Assembly (NCBI GenBank): GCA_020631735.1
Contig: CM036170.1
Coordinates: 71,749,737-71,813,736, forward strand
Origin: Saccharum officinarum
Lineage: Eukaryota; Streptophyta; Magnoliopsida; Poales; Poaceae
Direction: 5' to 3'
DNA: 64,000 nucleotides
The notes under the pieces were generated by a model. That model ran no database searches. It was given only the letters and a program-made list of their open reading frames with translations, and had not been told where the DNA came from. Positions 13,249 through 25,205 of this stretch are shown one piece after another. Each line of letters begins with the position of its first letter. Positions within the stretch are counted from its first letter, which is position 1. The position numbers were made by a program, and so were the translations under genes.

Positions 13249-13838
13249 GGTGGATGTGTATGTGATGGGTTATGGTTGTGTATGTGATGGAATATGGATG
13301 TGTATGTGATATATCATATGCTGTGTGTTGATATATATGTGATTTCTTTGTTTGTGCTGATGGAAAGCAAAAACAAAAAATAGCATTTTTCCCCTCTTTG
13401 CCGAGTGCCATGACCATGGCACTTGGCAAAGCTGGGAAGCAGAGACCCAATTTCCCAACTTTGTCGAGTGCCAGAGCATGGCACTCGTCAAAGATTCTTA
13501 AAAAATAATTTTTTTTACCGAGTGCAAGACTATGGCACTCGGCAAAGAATTGGTGGATGTGTATGTGATGGATTATGGATGTGTATGTGATGGAATATGG
13601 ATGTGTATGTGATATATCATGTGTTGTGTGTTGATATATATGTGATTTCTTTGTTTGTGCTGATGGAAAACAAAAAACCAAAAAAATAGCATTTCCCCCT
13701 CTTTGTCGAGTGCCACAGTCGGCAAAGAGGGCTTTGCCGAGTGCCATGACCATGGCACTTGGCAAAGCTAGGAAGCAGAGACCCAATTTCCCAGCTTTGT
13801 CGAGTGCCAGAGCCATGGCACTCGGCAAAGAGGTCATC
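13249..13838. repeat. 303-bp tandem duplication near the CACTA 3' end
   Basis: Two head-to-tail copies (13249-13551 and 13552 to about 13838) each begin GGTGGATGTGTATGTGATGG, pass through GATATATATGTGATTTC and end in subterminal GCCGAGTGCC motifs. The second copy has an extra short insertion of subterminal motif. The duplication raises the number of presumed protein-binding motifs at this end. Confidence 0.85.
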
Positions 13839-14028
13839 AGAGTTGGCGGCGGATTTTTTTGCCGAGTGCTAACGTGGCACTCAGCAAAGGCTTTGCCGAG
13901 TGCCCGATATGTGGCACTCGGCAAAGAAACCTTTGCCGACGGGTTCTTTGCCGAGTGCCTTTGCCGAGTGCAATAAGGGCTTTGCCGAGTGCCCCAAGCA
14001 CTCGGCAAAGAGCCCGTCTGTAGTAGTG
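13390..14028. repeat. Right subterminal repeat array of the CACTA element
   Basis: Roughly nineteen copies of TTTGCCGAGTGCC or its inverse GGCACTCGGCAAAG, with C/T variants such as TTTGTCGAGTGCC, run up to the terminal GTAGTAGTG. The right array is about twice the size of the left one, partly because of the 303-bp duplication. Long apparent open frames across this array are products of the repeat and not genes. Confidence 0.9.
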
Positions 14029-14031
14029 AAG

Positions 14032-15092
14032 CCTCCAATGCCCAAAGCTAGCTGTCGGTACACACACGACTTCCTGATAGTAGTCCATTTAAGTGTGGAA
14101 TGGTGGGTAAGGCAGGAATGAATCACTGATTTCGCCAACACATCGAACTAGTGGTCACTTCGAACTATATCGGTGGCGATGATGTAGCCACGACCTTCCA
14201 AGATTCGCTAAATGTGCGCATGATTGAGCCACCAAATTGTGACCTAGATCCATCCATCGTAGCAATACTATGAGACAAGGCCTTGCTGCCAATGTCGTCA
14301 TACTCATTTGGTCTTTTCCTGCACTGTTTCCAGTGGCACCAAGAAAAAGAGAGAGGAGGCGGTGTAGGGTTTAGGTGGTGACTATCCCTGGAGGACGTGA
14401 CACAAGTGTGGAAGTCCTGTTCAAATATGCTATCTAATATAATAGGGTATGTTTCTTGAAAGAAATTACTTTTTGGTTGAGACCTTGCTTATTTGTGTTG
14501 GTTTTTCTATTTATAAGGTGGCTCCATAGGCTACTGCATGTTGGTAAAAAACATAGCTTTTTAAAAAGCTAGAAAACTTGTCAGTGTGGATTAACTTCTA
14601 CTCCGTATTTGTCTAAATTCTGGATTTAGCTAAGAAGCCAAGAGCAAATAAAGCCAATGGCTCGTTTGGTGTGACTCCGGCTAGCTACAACTTCTGCTAG
14701 CAAAATACTCTAACAGCATTCGTTTCAGAGCTATTTTTTCTCCCCAGTTAAAATGAACTAGGGACACATGAAGGTGGTGAAGCCAAGTTTTGGTGGCTTC
14801 ATGGCTCCGTATTCTGGGAACTATAACACTGGAGATGGAGTCCCCAAGAGCCTTTCCCAACCAGGCCTAAAACCAACATGTCTAAGCTATCCTATAAATT
14901 AAATAGAGCGACAAGCACTCTAAGTATTAAATTCATTAATACTTACATCAATTGCTCATTTATAGTGTGCAGGTATTTTAAATAGGCAAGATGATTATGT
15001 TTTTTTACCACCGACATATGTTTTCCAATAAGGGCTTTTAAAGGAGAATCATAAAAAATATCTTCAATTCGACCCAACCAAAGAAATATATA
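14032..15092. other. Intergenic DNA right of the CACTA element
   Basis: No gene is supported; all frames are short and lack domains. The first few hundred bases continue the sequence interrupted by the CACTA element. The rest is AT-rich with a possible old MITE, listed separately. Confidence 0.6.
14659..14867. mobile_element. Possible old hAT-like MITE
   Basis: The left end GGCTCGTTTGGTG and right end AAGAGCCTTTCCCAACCAGGCC are imperfect inverted repeats in the style of small hAT-type elements (GGCYTGTTTGG). No convincing target duplication was found, so this is tentative. Confidence 0.3.
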
Positions 15093-15332
15093 CTACCTCC
15101 AGTAGAAAAAAAAACATGTCATTTATGATAAGTTTGGTCGAACCTTAAAAACCATGTAACTTCGATATTATTAAGCTTTGGGATATGTAACTTACAAAAT
15201 TTGTGTTCAAATATACTTGCAAAACCGAACAAGGATTTCCAAAATATATTCTAGAGGGAACTATTGGTTAAAAATGTGCATTAAAGATCATGCAAAGTCA
15301 AACGTGACATGTATTTTTTATCCGAGGAAATA
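15093..15332. mobile_element. Degraded Stowaway-like MITE
   Basis: The left end (CTACCTCCAG followed by AAAAACATGTC) and right end (GACATGTATTTTTTATCCGAGG) form an imperfect inverted repeat around an AT-rich core, and the terminus recalls the grass Stowaway consensus CTCCCTCCGT. The ends are eroded; coordinates are approximate. Confidence 0.55.
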
Positions 15333-15457
15333 TAGCCCATAACATGGTAATAAAATTCCAAATTTCACATTAATAAGACAACAATACAGTTAAACAAAAC
15401 ATGAAAAAAGTTCATTCGTTATATAACTTAATAAATGGCTTGTTTTCTCTATATATA

Positions 15458-15708
15458 CTCCCTCTATTTAGAAAAGAATGCAATTATAGAAGCGTGCCAG
15501 TCAAACTAGCCTAACTTTAACCAAGCTTATAGTAAATATTATTAGCATTTATGTCTCAAAAATAAATTTATTATGAAAATATATTCTATAACTAATGTAA
15601 TGATACTTATTTTGTCTCATGAGTGTTAGTACGTTTTCATAAAATTTTAGTCAAAGTTGTTTGACTTCTGGAAATGTGAGAATTGCATTAGTTGGTGGAC
15701 GGAGGGAG
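15458..15708. mobile_element. Stowaway (Tc1/mariner) MITE, 251 bp
   Basis: It begins CTCCCTCTATTTAG and ends TGGACGGAGGGAG, matching inverted termini, with TA target duplications at 15456-15457 and 15709-15710. Internal DNA is AT-rich and non-coding. All hallmarks of a grass Stowaway element are present. Confidence 0.9.
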
Positions 15709-15710
15709 TA

Positions 15711-17351
15711 AGTTTTAAATGGTTTGTATTGTAGCACACGACAAGATGAGTGGAAGAATTTTCTATGTATTTCTGGTTTACTAAAAGTCAAGTAAGAGAA
15801 AAAGTCACGCAAAGGAAAAGAAAAAGAAAACATAAAAAGGTAAAAAGTCATGGAACGTGAAAAAACAGAAAAGAAAATAGAAAAAGAAAAAAATAGAAAA
15901 AGAGACATGTTCTTTTCGGATATGGACTCTTTGGTTATACATGGATCGTTAGATAATCATAAAATCCATCGGTGCAGACTCTTCTCTTTTTTTCTGATTA
16001 ATCTTATAATTTCTAGACTCTCTTGGAGAACGTGAAAGCTCCTTTTGATTCTGTTGTATTAATATAACAGTATCATGATCCCAAAATTATGATGCATGAA
16101 AAGAACGATTCATTTTTGTAACAAAATGTAAGGATTAAAAGGCTTGTCCTACATTGATGTGCTAAGAGAGGATACATGAGTGCGTAATATAACAATGGTG
16201 GAACTGTTGGATTATAGGATTCCATGCAACAGTAACATGAGCGACTTCATAAAGTTGCCTCAAATATTCCTTTATTGGAGCAAGTTTGAGTATGTATGTA
16301 TTACATCTACTGCATTGAGATTATTTTGCCTAAAGCTAGCTCCTATCTTGTCATGTAAAGAGAATGTGTCTTTAGAGGATCATTCATAATTTCATCATGC
16401 ATGACGTTTGAGGTCAAGCTCCCAGCCTTTTCCATATATATAGTGATGGCTCACTTCATTTGAATTTTGCTTTTACATAGACACAAGGTTGACATAATAT
16501 ATAGTAGCCTCTGAAAAACACTGAAGAATAGATAATTCATGTTTCATTTCATTTTGTCAGTTACATGTTTGTGCTCAAATTAAATAGGGTGTTTTGAAAA
16601 AAAAATCATACATGTGCAGAATTGCTTCTCTCCGCCTCTAGTAAAAAAAATATTTATTTTTCTATTAAATTGAATTGATTCTTGTGAAATTATTGAATCA
16701 ATTCTCTTGAAATTTCTGCTTTCAAAAGGAATCTTATGGCTGAGCGATCTTATTCTCAAATCAATCTCAGCGTCCTTATTAGTGGTCACTGTCACCAGTA
16801 GCAGCCGTATATAGAAAAACTGAAAATAGAAATATGAAGAAGCACCGACGGCAGTGTCACCAGTGATACTCAGGCAGCAAGGAGGGTTGCCATATAGTGG
16901 GGCCGCGCAGACACTAATACATTACTGGATTTTAGAAATCAAACCATTTTCCGGTCAGCACATCGTGTACAAATCAAATATGCGATCGCTCTATGCCGAG
17001 GGGCCAGGCCAGTAGTACGTTTTACAACCGAGTCCAGCTGCCCACCAGTGGTCAGCATCAGCCACAGCACATCCGGCCGGCACAAATAATATAACGCACA
17101 AAAAACACGTTTCTGCCCTTTTGGTCCCTGTGGTGCCCAGCTGTCAGCTGTGCGCCCAGTCGGCACCCCGGCTCCCGCGGCCGCGCCAACCCAACGGATC
17201 GACAACCAGACCAGGTGAGCAGCCAAATTGTTCGCCCAGAAGACCCAACAAAGCAGAGCAAAACCAGCTCCATAACTTTTCGCCTCTCACTCCGATCCCT
17301 GGCAATTTTTTTTTCTTTTGCAAACGTCTCTTTCCATCTCTCGTCTCTGGC
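15711..17351. other. Intergenic DNA and upstream region of the JOX-like gene
   Basis: AT-rich to about 16800, then rising in G+C toward the dioxygenase promoter. No supportable gene lies here. I saw no regulatory motif that I would defend without expression data. Confidence 0.5.
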
Positions 17352-17359
17352 TATATATA
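17352..17359 (+). promoter_or_regulatory. TATA box of the JOX-like gene
   Basis: TATATATA sits in CTGGCTATATATACCCC, followed about 30 bp later by an AC-rich stretch suitable for a transcription start near 17385. This leaves a 5' untranslated region of about 550 nt before the ATG at 17933, which may contain an intron (a CATATAG acceptor-like site lies just upstream). Confidence 0.6.
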
Positions 17360-17932
17360 CCCCTGTTGAGCCTCTCACTAATAAGCAGCCATCCAAGGAC
17401 CAAGGGGCACACCACACAGGCTCAGGCGGTCAGGCCTCAGCCTCAGCTCTCTTTTCAAGAACTCGAGGTCTAAATTTCCCAGTACATCTCGTTCCCTTAT
17501 GCTAATTCTGTCTTGTGTTCTGCTAGCAAATCAAGCTCATCGATCATCAGCTCGATCGACCGTGTTCTTATTGGCACAGCACGCGCGTCCATACCTCACC
17601 CTCACTGCATATCCATGAGTCGTCGTCGTCGTCAGTCGTCACCGGCATTCCCATGATCCCATCTCGTGCCTTGTCCCGCCCCGTTTAATTTCCGTGCAAG
17701 ATCGTAGACCGATCCCCTAGCCTCGTGTTCCCCCCACCTGTTTCGCGCGTTGAATGCAAATGCAGATGCAGTCACATCGTTTCCCGCTGTAGCTCGTATA
17801 GAACCGAGCATGTCCAGTTGCCCACTGTACTTCCTCGCTCCCACTGCCGATCGATCGTTAATTTCTTCACTGTCGTTGCATGCATATAGGCTGCGGCGCC
17901 ACGCCAGGGAAGGGCCAGAGCCAGACACACAG

Positions 17933-20900
17933 ATGGCGGACTGCATGCAGGAGTGGCCGGAGCCCATCGTCCGCGTGCAGGCGCTCGCCGAGAGCGGCCT
18001 GTCCGTCATCCCGCGCTGCTACGTCAAGCCGCCGTGCGACCGCCCCGCCGTGGCCCCGGCGCCGGCGGCAGTCCAGGAGACGAACGAGACCTCGGACATC
18101 AGCATTCCGGTCGTCGACCTCGGCGAGCTGCTGCTTGCGGGCGCCGTCGGGGTCGGCGGCCTCGGCAACGCCGTCGTCACCGAGGCCGTCGCGGCCGCGT
18201 GCCGCGAGTGGGGATTCTTCCAGGTGGTCAACCACGGGGTGCGCCCCGAGCTGATGCGCGCGGCGCGGGAGGCCTGGCGCGGCTTCTTCCGCCGCCCGCT
18301 CGCGGAGAAGCAGCGCTACGCCAACTCCCCGCGCACGTACGAGGGCTACGGCAGCCGCCTCGGTGTCCAGAAGGGCGCCGTCCTCGACTGGGGCGACTAC
18401 TTCTTCCTCCACCTCGCGCCGGAGGCGGCCAGGAGCACCGCAAAGTTCTGGCCGGCCAACCCCAGCAACTGCAAGTACGTGAATTTCGATACTCTTTTTT
18501 TTCCCCAGATCCTAAGCTGATGATAGAGTTATAGCGTGCCCATGTGCATGCATTCAGAGCTGTGTGATGATGTGGTGCACATGCATGTGCATCTCTATAT
18601 ATGTACTAGGTAATTAACACGAAGCTCCGATCCATCCCGTTTGGAGCACATGAGATAATTTCCGGTTTTCGACGAGAGTTGAACTGTTCTTGAGAAACTT
18701 CATTATGTGTAGGATTGGAGTAGTAAAAGGTCCTAACTATAGATGTTTTCCCCTTAGGCAGAGTAGGCTTGTAGGCTTGAGTTCGATTGAACCGTGCAAG
18801 GTTGAGATTGACCTTTTCTTCCATTTGGGCATGCTATGTGGATCGAGTGTGGATAACTCCAACATTTTCGATGTTATAGTTCATATGATTACTCCAAATT
18901 TTCAACCTACTAGTAGATAGAATAATTTGTGATGTGGACACGAAGTCACGAACACACAATTTATTTTCTTCCTAAATAAGACATTATCCATATGTTATGC
19001 TTGTGTACTCTTTTTGTAATTTTACTGGAGCTGACCTTTTTGCTTTTGTCTAATATTAAATATGATATGTTTAAACATGTGTAGAAAAAAATATGTCATT
19101 GGCAAAATTTAAAATGGTTTTGAGTGACATACTGCGAAAACTACACAACTATACTTAATTTTTCTATCCTCAATAAACAAATATTTGTGTTGAATTAATC
19201 AGCTCTAGGTTTGGTGATGTTTTACCAGAGAACAGTGCACTGATTGTTCAGAAAATAGATGAACGTAACTGTCCCTCCCTGCCCATGCCGTACTTCTCCA
19301 ACCATTGCAAGCTTGTTCCCTAGTCATTGCGTGGTACTCCATATAAAATAAGTCACGCCGTAGTAATGACTCAGCATCTTAATACAACACGTGCATGAAA
19401 ACGGAAAGTATGGTGCTTTCATGCAAAATGCCTAGAGAGAGCCACAGCGCAGGTCTACAATTCTAAAGCTAGCTATGGTAGCACAGCACGTGCCTGCTAA
19501 ATCATAAAAAGCGATGTCCCTGTCGTAGTAGACCTTGCTCCTAGCTTGCTCCTAGTCACTGCATGCCAAGTGCCAAATTGGCTGGCCTGCTTGATCGTTG
19601 CAGTAAATACAGGCACCATACATGATCGATCGTTGCGCAAGATTGTTGTTACAGTCTGTTTTATGCTGATGCTTACGTTAATTTGGAAAACATTGTTCGT
19701 TCGCTGAAAAGTACTGCTGATTTGTTCCTAGCCGCTTAAGCATGCATGTATTGATGTGTATACATACATATACTGTATATACACAGGGAGGTGTCGGAGG
19801 AGTACGGACGCGAGGTGGTGCGTCTGTGCGAGCTGCTGATGCGGGTGCTGTCCGCGAGCCTAGGGCTGGACGAGGCGCACTTCCAGCGGGCGTTCGGCGG
19901 CGCGGACTGCGGCGCGACCCTGCGCGCCAACTACTACCCGCGGTGCCCGCAGCCGGACCTGACGCTGGGCCTCTCCGCGCACTCGGACCCGGGCGCCCTC
20001 ACCGTTCTCCTCGCCGACGAGCACGTCCGCGGCCTGCAGGTCCGCCGCGGCGACGGCGAGTGGGTCACCGTGCAGCCCGTCCGCGACGCCTTCATCGTCA
20101 ACGTCGGCGACCAAGTCCAGGTATATATAAAAACCACACCGATTAATTTCCGCTATATATCAGCGAGCTAATGAAGCTAGGGCGCGCGGTGCACGCACGC
20201 ACGCATGCATCTTCTGCACGTTGGCGCTGTATCTCTACTATAGGCTAGCGTGCTCGCGCGCGCGTCGTCCGGCTTCTAGAAAAGCTCAATAAAAATACTT
20301 GCAGTTCCAGATGCGTAGCTTTCTAGAGCTACTAGTCGACGGATTAAGATCGTGACTGTCACGTATACCTACCTGTACAAACGTGCAGTATTTGGTCTTG
20401 TCCTTGGTCGGTACTCACACACGCGTACAGCTAGCTAAAGGGTCCTACCGATCTTATCTGTGTATGTCAGGAACAGTTTTGATTCTCCTCCTGTATTAAT
20501 TTAGGTAGTTGACTACTCTGAATCAAACAAATCGTCGGTGCATGAACACATGCATGGGCGGTGATCATCATCGAGCGCAATCTTAGATTTGTCGTGCAGA
20601 AGCAGCTAGCTATACCGTGGACAGAGTTGCATGCATGCATGTTACGGTGGCGACTGACGACGAATCGCACCACGCGAGCCACGCACGCGAAAGCACATGC
20701 ACAGGTACGGTGCACACGGCCAGTTCACGCCAACCACCATAAGTCGTTGCACCGGTATCCTCTAGCAGTTAAGCAGTATTTCCACCTGTAGACTGTAGTA
20801 CCGTACAAGTTAACTAGTCCCCTGCTCCACATGTACAGATAGACGTACTGTAACCGTAATTAATAAACTTCAACTAGTAGTAGACCAACGACCGTTATAT

Positions 20901-21324
20901 ATATACTCCAGTTGTGTATATGCATGCTACTGTTTACGTGGTATATAAAAACTCCACCTTTCCTTTTGAATACGAATGCTGCATGTGTACTGTTCATGCA
21001 TGCATAGAAAACCTCGCTCAGCTTTAATTAATCTTCTTGAATTTATTCACTCATGAACAGATACTGAGCAACTCCGTGTACAAGAGCGTGGAGCACCGGG
21101 TGGTGGTGAACGCCGAGGAGGAGCGCATATCCCTCGCGCTCTTCTACAACCCCAAGGGCGACGTCCCCATCTCCCCGGCGCCGGAGCTGGTCACGTCCGG
21201 GAACCTGCCGGCGCTCTACCCGCCGATGACCTTCGACGAGTACAGGCTCTACGTGAGGAATAAGGGCGCCAGGGGCAAGGCGCAGATCGAGGCTCTCAAG
21301 GGCCAGGCATCGCCAGAAAATTAA
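17933..21324 (+). CDS. JOX-like: Jasmonate-induced oxygenase-like 2OG/Fe(II) dioxygenase (3 exons)
   Basis: Exons 17933-18474, 19787-20120 and 21061-21324 join with GT-AG introns (1312 and 940 nt) to give 379 residues, normal for the family. The N-terminal DIOX_N domain is about residues 56-160; the C-terminal 2OG-Fe(II) domain carries HxD (H246, D248), the distal H304 and R314-x-S316 for 2-oxoglutarate. The N-terminal EWPEPIVRVQ and the segment SPRTYEGYGSRLGV are characteristic of jasmonate-induced oxygenases, which hydroxylate jasmonic acid to 12-hydroxyjasmonate and so damp jasmonate defence signalling. Residues I recall as substrate contacts in Arabidopsis JOX2 (Arg225, Phe346, Arg350) correspond to R227, F350 and R354 here. 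All catalytic residues are intact, so the gene looks functional. The start at 17933 fits family length; an in-frame ATG at 17750 would add 61 unrelated residues. Subfamily is by recognition; another 2OGD of the same clade is possible. Confidence 0.88.
18475..19786 (+). other. Intron 1 of the JOX-like gene
   Basis: Intron of 1312 nt with donor AA|GTACGTG and acceptor ACACAG|G, splitting the codon for residue 181. It is AT-rich with no complete transposon that I could delimit. Confidence 0.85.
20121..21060 (+). other. Intron 2 of the JOX-like gene
   Basis: Intron of 940 nt with donor CAG|GTATAT and acceptor GAACAG|A, located directly after the GDQVQ segment. No inserted element was recognised. 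Confidence 0.88.
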
Positions 21325-22825
21325 TTAGAGCACGTAGCTAGTAGTAGCCACCACCTGTCTACGTACATTACAGTACTGCTAGCTAGTTAATTAATAATTA
21401 AACAACTGCCTGCGTATCCTAATATAATGGCAATTATTGTTAATCTGAAGTCAATTAGTTTGCTGGCTACTATCAGGTGGCTCCCCCGGCCCATGTATAA
21501 TCTGATTGTAATAACACATGTGTAGAACCAACCTACTACCTTTGGTATAATCCGATCGTATGTGTATATATGTATGTGTGGTGCATGCAGTTGCTCAGCG
21601 GTCGATTGCCGCTCACGGTTGTGCACGTCCGCCCAAGCACTTTTAAATTTAAGATCTTAATGGTGAAAGACGGGGGCCATATGGTCCTAAAATTCTAAAA
21701 AAACTTTCAAATTTAAGCAATATTGTTGTATATACTCAGTGGCGGATTCCTATATAGGCCAAGAGGGGGGCTAAATAATAGAAAGTGGTCCCACACTTTC
21801 CTCTGGCACCTGGGGATGGCAGAGGAGCGGGGCATGCTGCAGAAGCAGGTGCAGGGTTGGCGAGGCACCCACCGGCAACCGGTTAGTCATGATGCGTCGA
21901 TGCGGCACAGGTGGCTGGACATGGTCATGGAGAGGAGGTGCTGCAAGCTGACGAAGGCCAAGGGTGCCTCTGGCTCTAGCACTCATGGCTTGGCATGGTT
22001 GGCCTGCTGTGGTCTCGCGTTGGCCATGCCTTTGGCGACTCGGGGACTCTCTGATGGAGGCATGGAGCTGCGGTGCGGACTAAAGGATGGTGAGTGTGAG
22101 GCGGCTAGGGTAAAACCCAGAAGAGACTAGCTTCAACAAAGCAGAAGGGGCTCTGTGTTGGACCGTCGAAGAGGACTTTATGAACTTCTTTGAAGACTTA
22201 TTTCTAAACAAAAATAGCCGCGTCGGGGCTGCAGTCCTGCCGGTCCCCATAGTGTATCCGCTCATGTATATACATACCACTGTACATGAATTTTGTTCGT
22301 TTTTTAGCGAACGTGCCATGGCATGAATTTTGTTCGTTGGCAAGACATTTTTCATTCATTAGTCGCGTGTGCAGTAGTAATTCATTTTCGTACGTGCACT
22401 TGGACTTGGTGCACATAACATAACCACAATTGATACATGCTGTAAATGCATGCATGCATGGTTGGGAAATATGGCTGCTAAACTATATCCAAATCTTTTG
22501 ATGTGTCTCCCGATATATGCCTCGCGCACTGATTTGGAACACTCATGTCATGTCTATAAACGGATCATTGGATCAAGCCCCTGATTTGGAACATTTTTGC
22601 ACTGTATACACTGTACTAGCCAACGTTACGTGAGACGAAGGGCTCCTGTTGACTTTTCCTTACTGTATATGGCTAGGGCTACCAGCCCTATCCTATAGTA
22701 CTAGCCAGGAGTACATAGCAAATTGGCAACTGCAGCGGCTACCTAGCTAGGCTTCTGGTAGTGCAGGAGTATTTTCACACAGGAGTTGCCGCACGTTTCG
22801 ACAATGGAGGAATCGATGGAACGTA

Positions 22826-22917
22826 CACCCTTCGTCCCTAAATGTTTGTCTCTAGAAAATCGTATTTCCCTCACAAACACGCTTTCCGGGCGACAAACAA
22901 AAAGGGACAGAGTAGTA
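22826..22917. mobile_element. Short MITE remnant (about 90 bp)
   Basis: The left arm CTTCGTCCCTAAATGTTTGTC and the right arm GACAAACAAAAAGGGACAGAG are inverted copies separated by about 50 bp. This looks like an internally deleted Stowaway-like element. Confidence 0.45.
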
Positions 22918-24544
22918 AGCGGCTGTTGAAGTCCGGAGTAAAGTTGCAAAGTTGGATTGGAATATATATTAGGATATGATGAATGATGATGCCAGTATGC
23001 CACTATTGTGGAGCTAGGGGACAGACAACACACACTGAGGTAGACTGTGGAAAGTCGCTAAAGTAAGGTTAGGCAAGAGATCCACGTCGACAGAGCAGCT
23101 CAAGAACACACCGGCAGCATGCTCGCTCGGGCCCGGTTATGCCTTTTCTTTCTCGTCCCCTAGCACTACGCCACTATCAGTAGTTGGCTCCAGCAGTCAG
23201 CCACCAGTAGCAATTCGGCATGTGCGTGTTTTTGACTCGAAAACCACGGGCACACTCTCCACCTCCACTACCTAGCTGCTAGTAGCTCTCGATCAATCTC
23301 AGATATACTCCTTTGATCTTTTTTACATAACGTATTAGCTTTGTCTTAAATCAAATATTTCTAATTTTGAGCATTCATTTCAAAAAAAATTATACAAGTT
23401 AACGACATAAGATTTATGTTTATAGATTCACTATGACAAATATTTTCATGTATATTCACATGTGCTGTGTAGCTAAAGTGAAAAGGTACACGTGAGGCAA
23501 TGCATGAGATCATGGGTTCACCTTCTACAAGGCACAGTGGTCGGAGACATTTTTTTTAAGCTAAGAGGACCTTTAGTTCAACTCCGGGACGTCCCGGATC
23601 TCTACCGCACTAAAAGGCTTTTCCAACCGGGAGCAGAGATCGATTTTCTAGTGGTGGCATTCTCATGAACAACGATGAGCCACTGCCCTGCTGAAGTTAC
23701 TCCGCGACTTTCGCGATCTGCAGCACACACCCGGTGGTCGGTGGATGGTGAAGATAAGCACTCGTGTACTAGTCAGACGAACACAAATGGTCTGGCTATT
23801 ACGTGAGCCCAATCCGATCCGCTGCGTCGATTGGACAGCGCGGCCGGTCAGCTCGCGCGCCTCGCGGCAATAAACCACTCGTCGTCGCGCAGCCTGCCGG
23901 CTGCCGCAGAGTTGGATTTACGTGCGTTGTGATTGTGACTCTGAACTCTGAAGACGTAGACCGCAGACACCGGACGGGAAGATAAATAGATGAAGCATGC
24001 GGCGGCCAGCCACCTGCACGTGGGCAGCAAGCAACAACAGCAGCAGAAACACTACTATTTGTGCGCCAGGAATTTTTTGACCGAACTTCCCGGCGCCGGC
24101 GGAAACCGACCCACCGACCCACGGTGCCGCCGAACGTCATCGCGGACGAAAGCATGCGCCCAAGTGCACGGCACCGTGTCTCGTGTGCGATGCGAGGAGA
24201 TAGCGCCGCCTTTTCTTATCACGATTTCACGAATCAATGCTTGTGGCGATCATTTGTTTATCGGTGGTCAGCTCCCGAGTAAACTCCCTCTTTTCTTTTT
24301 GTTTTTGTTTTGAGCAATTCGTAGTAAACTCTGTTGCCGTCTGGCCAACGGATCAGCAGTTCGGAACGATTCGAAAATATTGTTGTTTAGGAATATAATT
24401 GTTAGTGCGTTTTGTTAATGGAAGCTAGGTCGGTTCATTCGATTTCAACGGATAAAAAAAATAGTATAGTTAGGTTCGTTTTCATGAGCCAACAAAAAAG
24501 AGAAGAAATCTTTTTTTTTTGCACGCATGACGCAAGTGCTGCTC

Positions 24545-25205
24545 ATACAAACATTGTTTTTTTTAAAGGAAGGTGGATTATATTACAATTCAACACAATA
24601 CATAATATTCTGTCCGGATTCTTCCATGTTCTTCTTTCCAAAGGCATCCCTACAATGCTCGAGCCAAAGTACACTCCTTATGCTGAATCTAACGACTAAC
24701 TCAAAACACTAGACATGCCGCAAGATCCAGTGTTTTAAACCAATCCAAAACGCATCTAAACCGATGAAAGAATATCGGCAATTGCATCGTCGGGAGCAGC
24801 ATAGGATGTAGATTCATCACCTTCAAAACTTGAAATCCTCTCCGCGACCATCGACGATGAGATCGATAACCCGAAGTAGCCGTTTTCGTTAGGGGCGCCT
24901 AGAAGCACCCCTCCCCTTGCAGATAATGGCCACCACTAGGCCGCCTGCCGATGAAATCAACACCTACAGGAAACATGATCCTGATCGAAAATCATCTAAT
25001 TTCGTTAGAAGATTTATTTGGACTAAACTCTAAGCAAACTAGAAATAAAATTATGGAAAAAGAGATAAGTCCCCTCTTCTTCTAATCCCCGGCAGACACA
25101 CGGAAGAAGAACCAGAGGGACCCTGAGCGCGGCGGCGGTGGTGACGACGCTAGCAAGGAGCAGGTGGCGTTTCCCTAGGCGGCTAGGGCAGTCACGGCTA
25201 CTTGT
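24545..25205 (-). mobile_element. Possible retroposon with A-rich 3' tail
   Basis: Read on the minus strand, a GC-rich start near 25205 grades into a unique-looking transcript-like sequence and ends in an A-rich run (plus strand TTTTTTTTAAAGG at about 24545). This polarity suggests a truncated LINE-type or other RNA-derived copy. No coding domain and no clear target duplication were found, so the call is weak. Confidence 0.25.

Larger units (their letters stand above)
1413..14028 (+). mobile_element. CACTA (En/Spm-type) DNA transposon, 12.6 kb, full length but degenerate
   Basis: The element begins CACTACGGAAAAC and ends GTCTGTAGTAGTG, the reverse complement of CACTACTACAGAC, so both ends carry the CACTA terminus. 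The trinucleotide AAG flanks it on both sides (1410-1412 and 14029-14031), the 3-bp target duplication expected of this superfamily. Inside are arrays of TTTGCCGAGTGCC-type subterminal motifs at both ends, a TNP2-like transposase region and a second transposase-like gene, in the usual order. Both genes contain in-frame stops, and the first is split by a 3.9-kb insertion, so the copy cannot make functional protein. Without the inner insertion the element would be about 8.7 kb. Boundaries are seen directly; the family assignment rests on known CACTA architecture. Confidence 0.95.

Noticed and set aside
13241..14038. 265-codon minus-strand open frame at the CACTA 3' end
   Set aside because: It runs through the subterminal repeats and the 303-bp duplication; the protein is repeat translation without a domain.
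17867..18443. Minus-strand open frames opposite JOX exon 1
   Set aside because: Shadows of GC-rich coding sequence on the other strand.
21723..22130. 135-codon open frame downstream of the JOX-like gene
   Set aside because: No domain, no promoter or splice context; composition suggests an old repeat fragment.
23500..23660. Sequence with a GGACCTTTAGT phrase that recalls a common grass MITE
   Set aside because: Only one end is recognisable; no inverted partner or target duplication was found.
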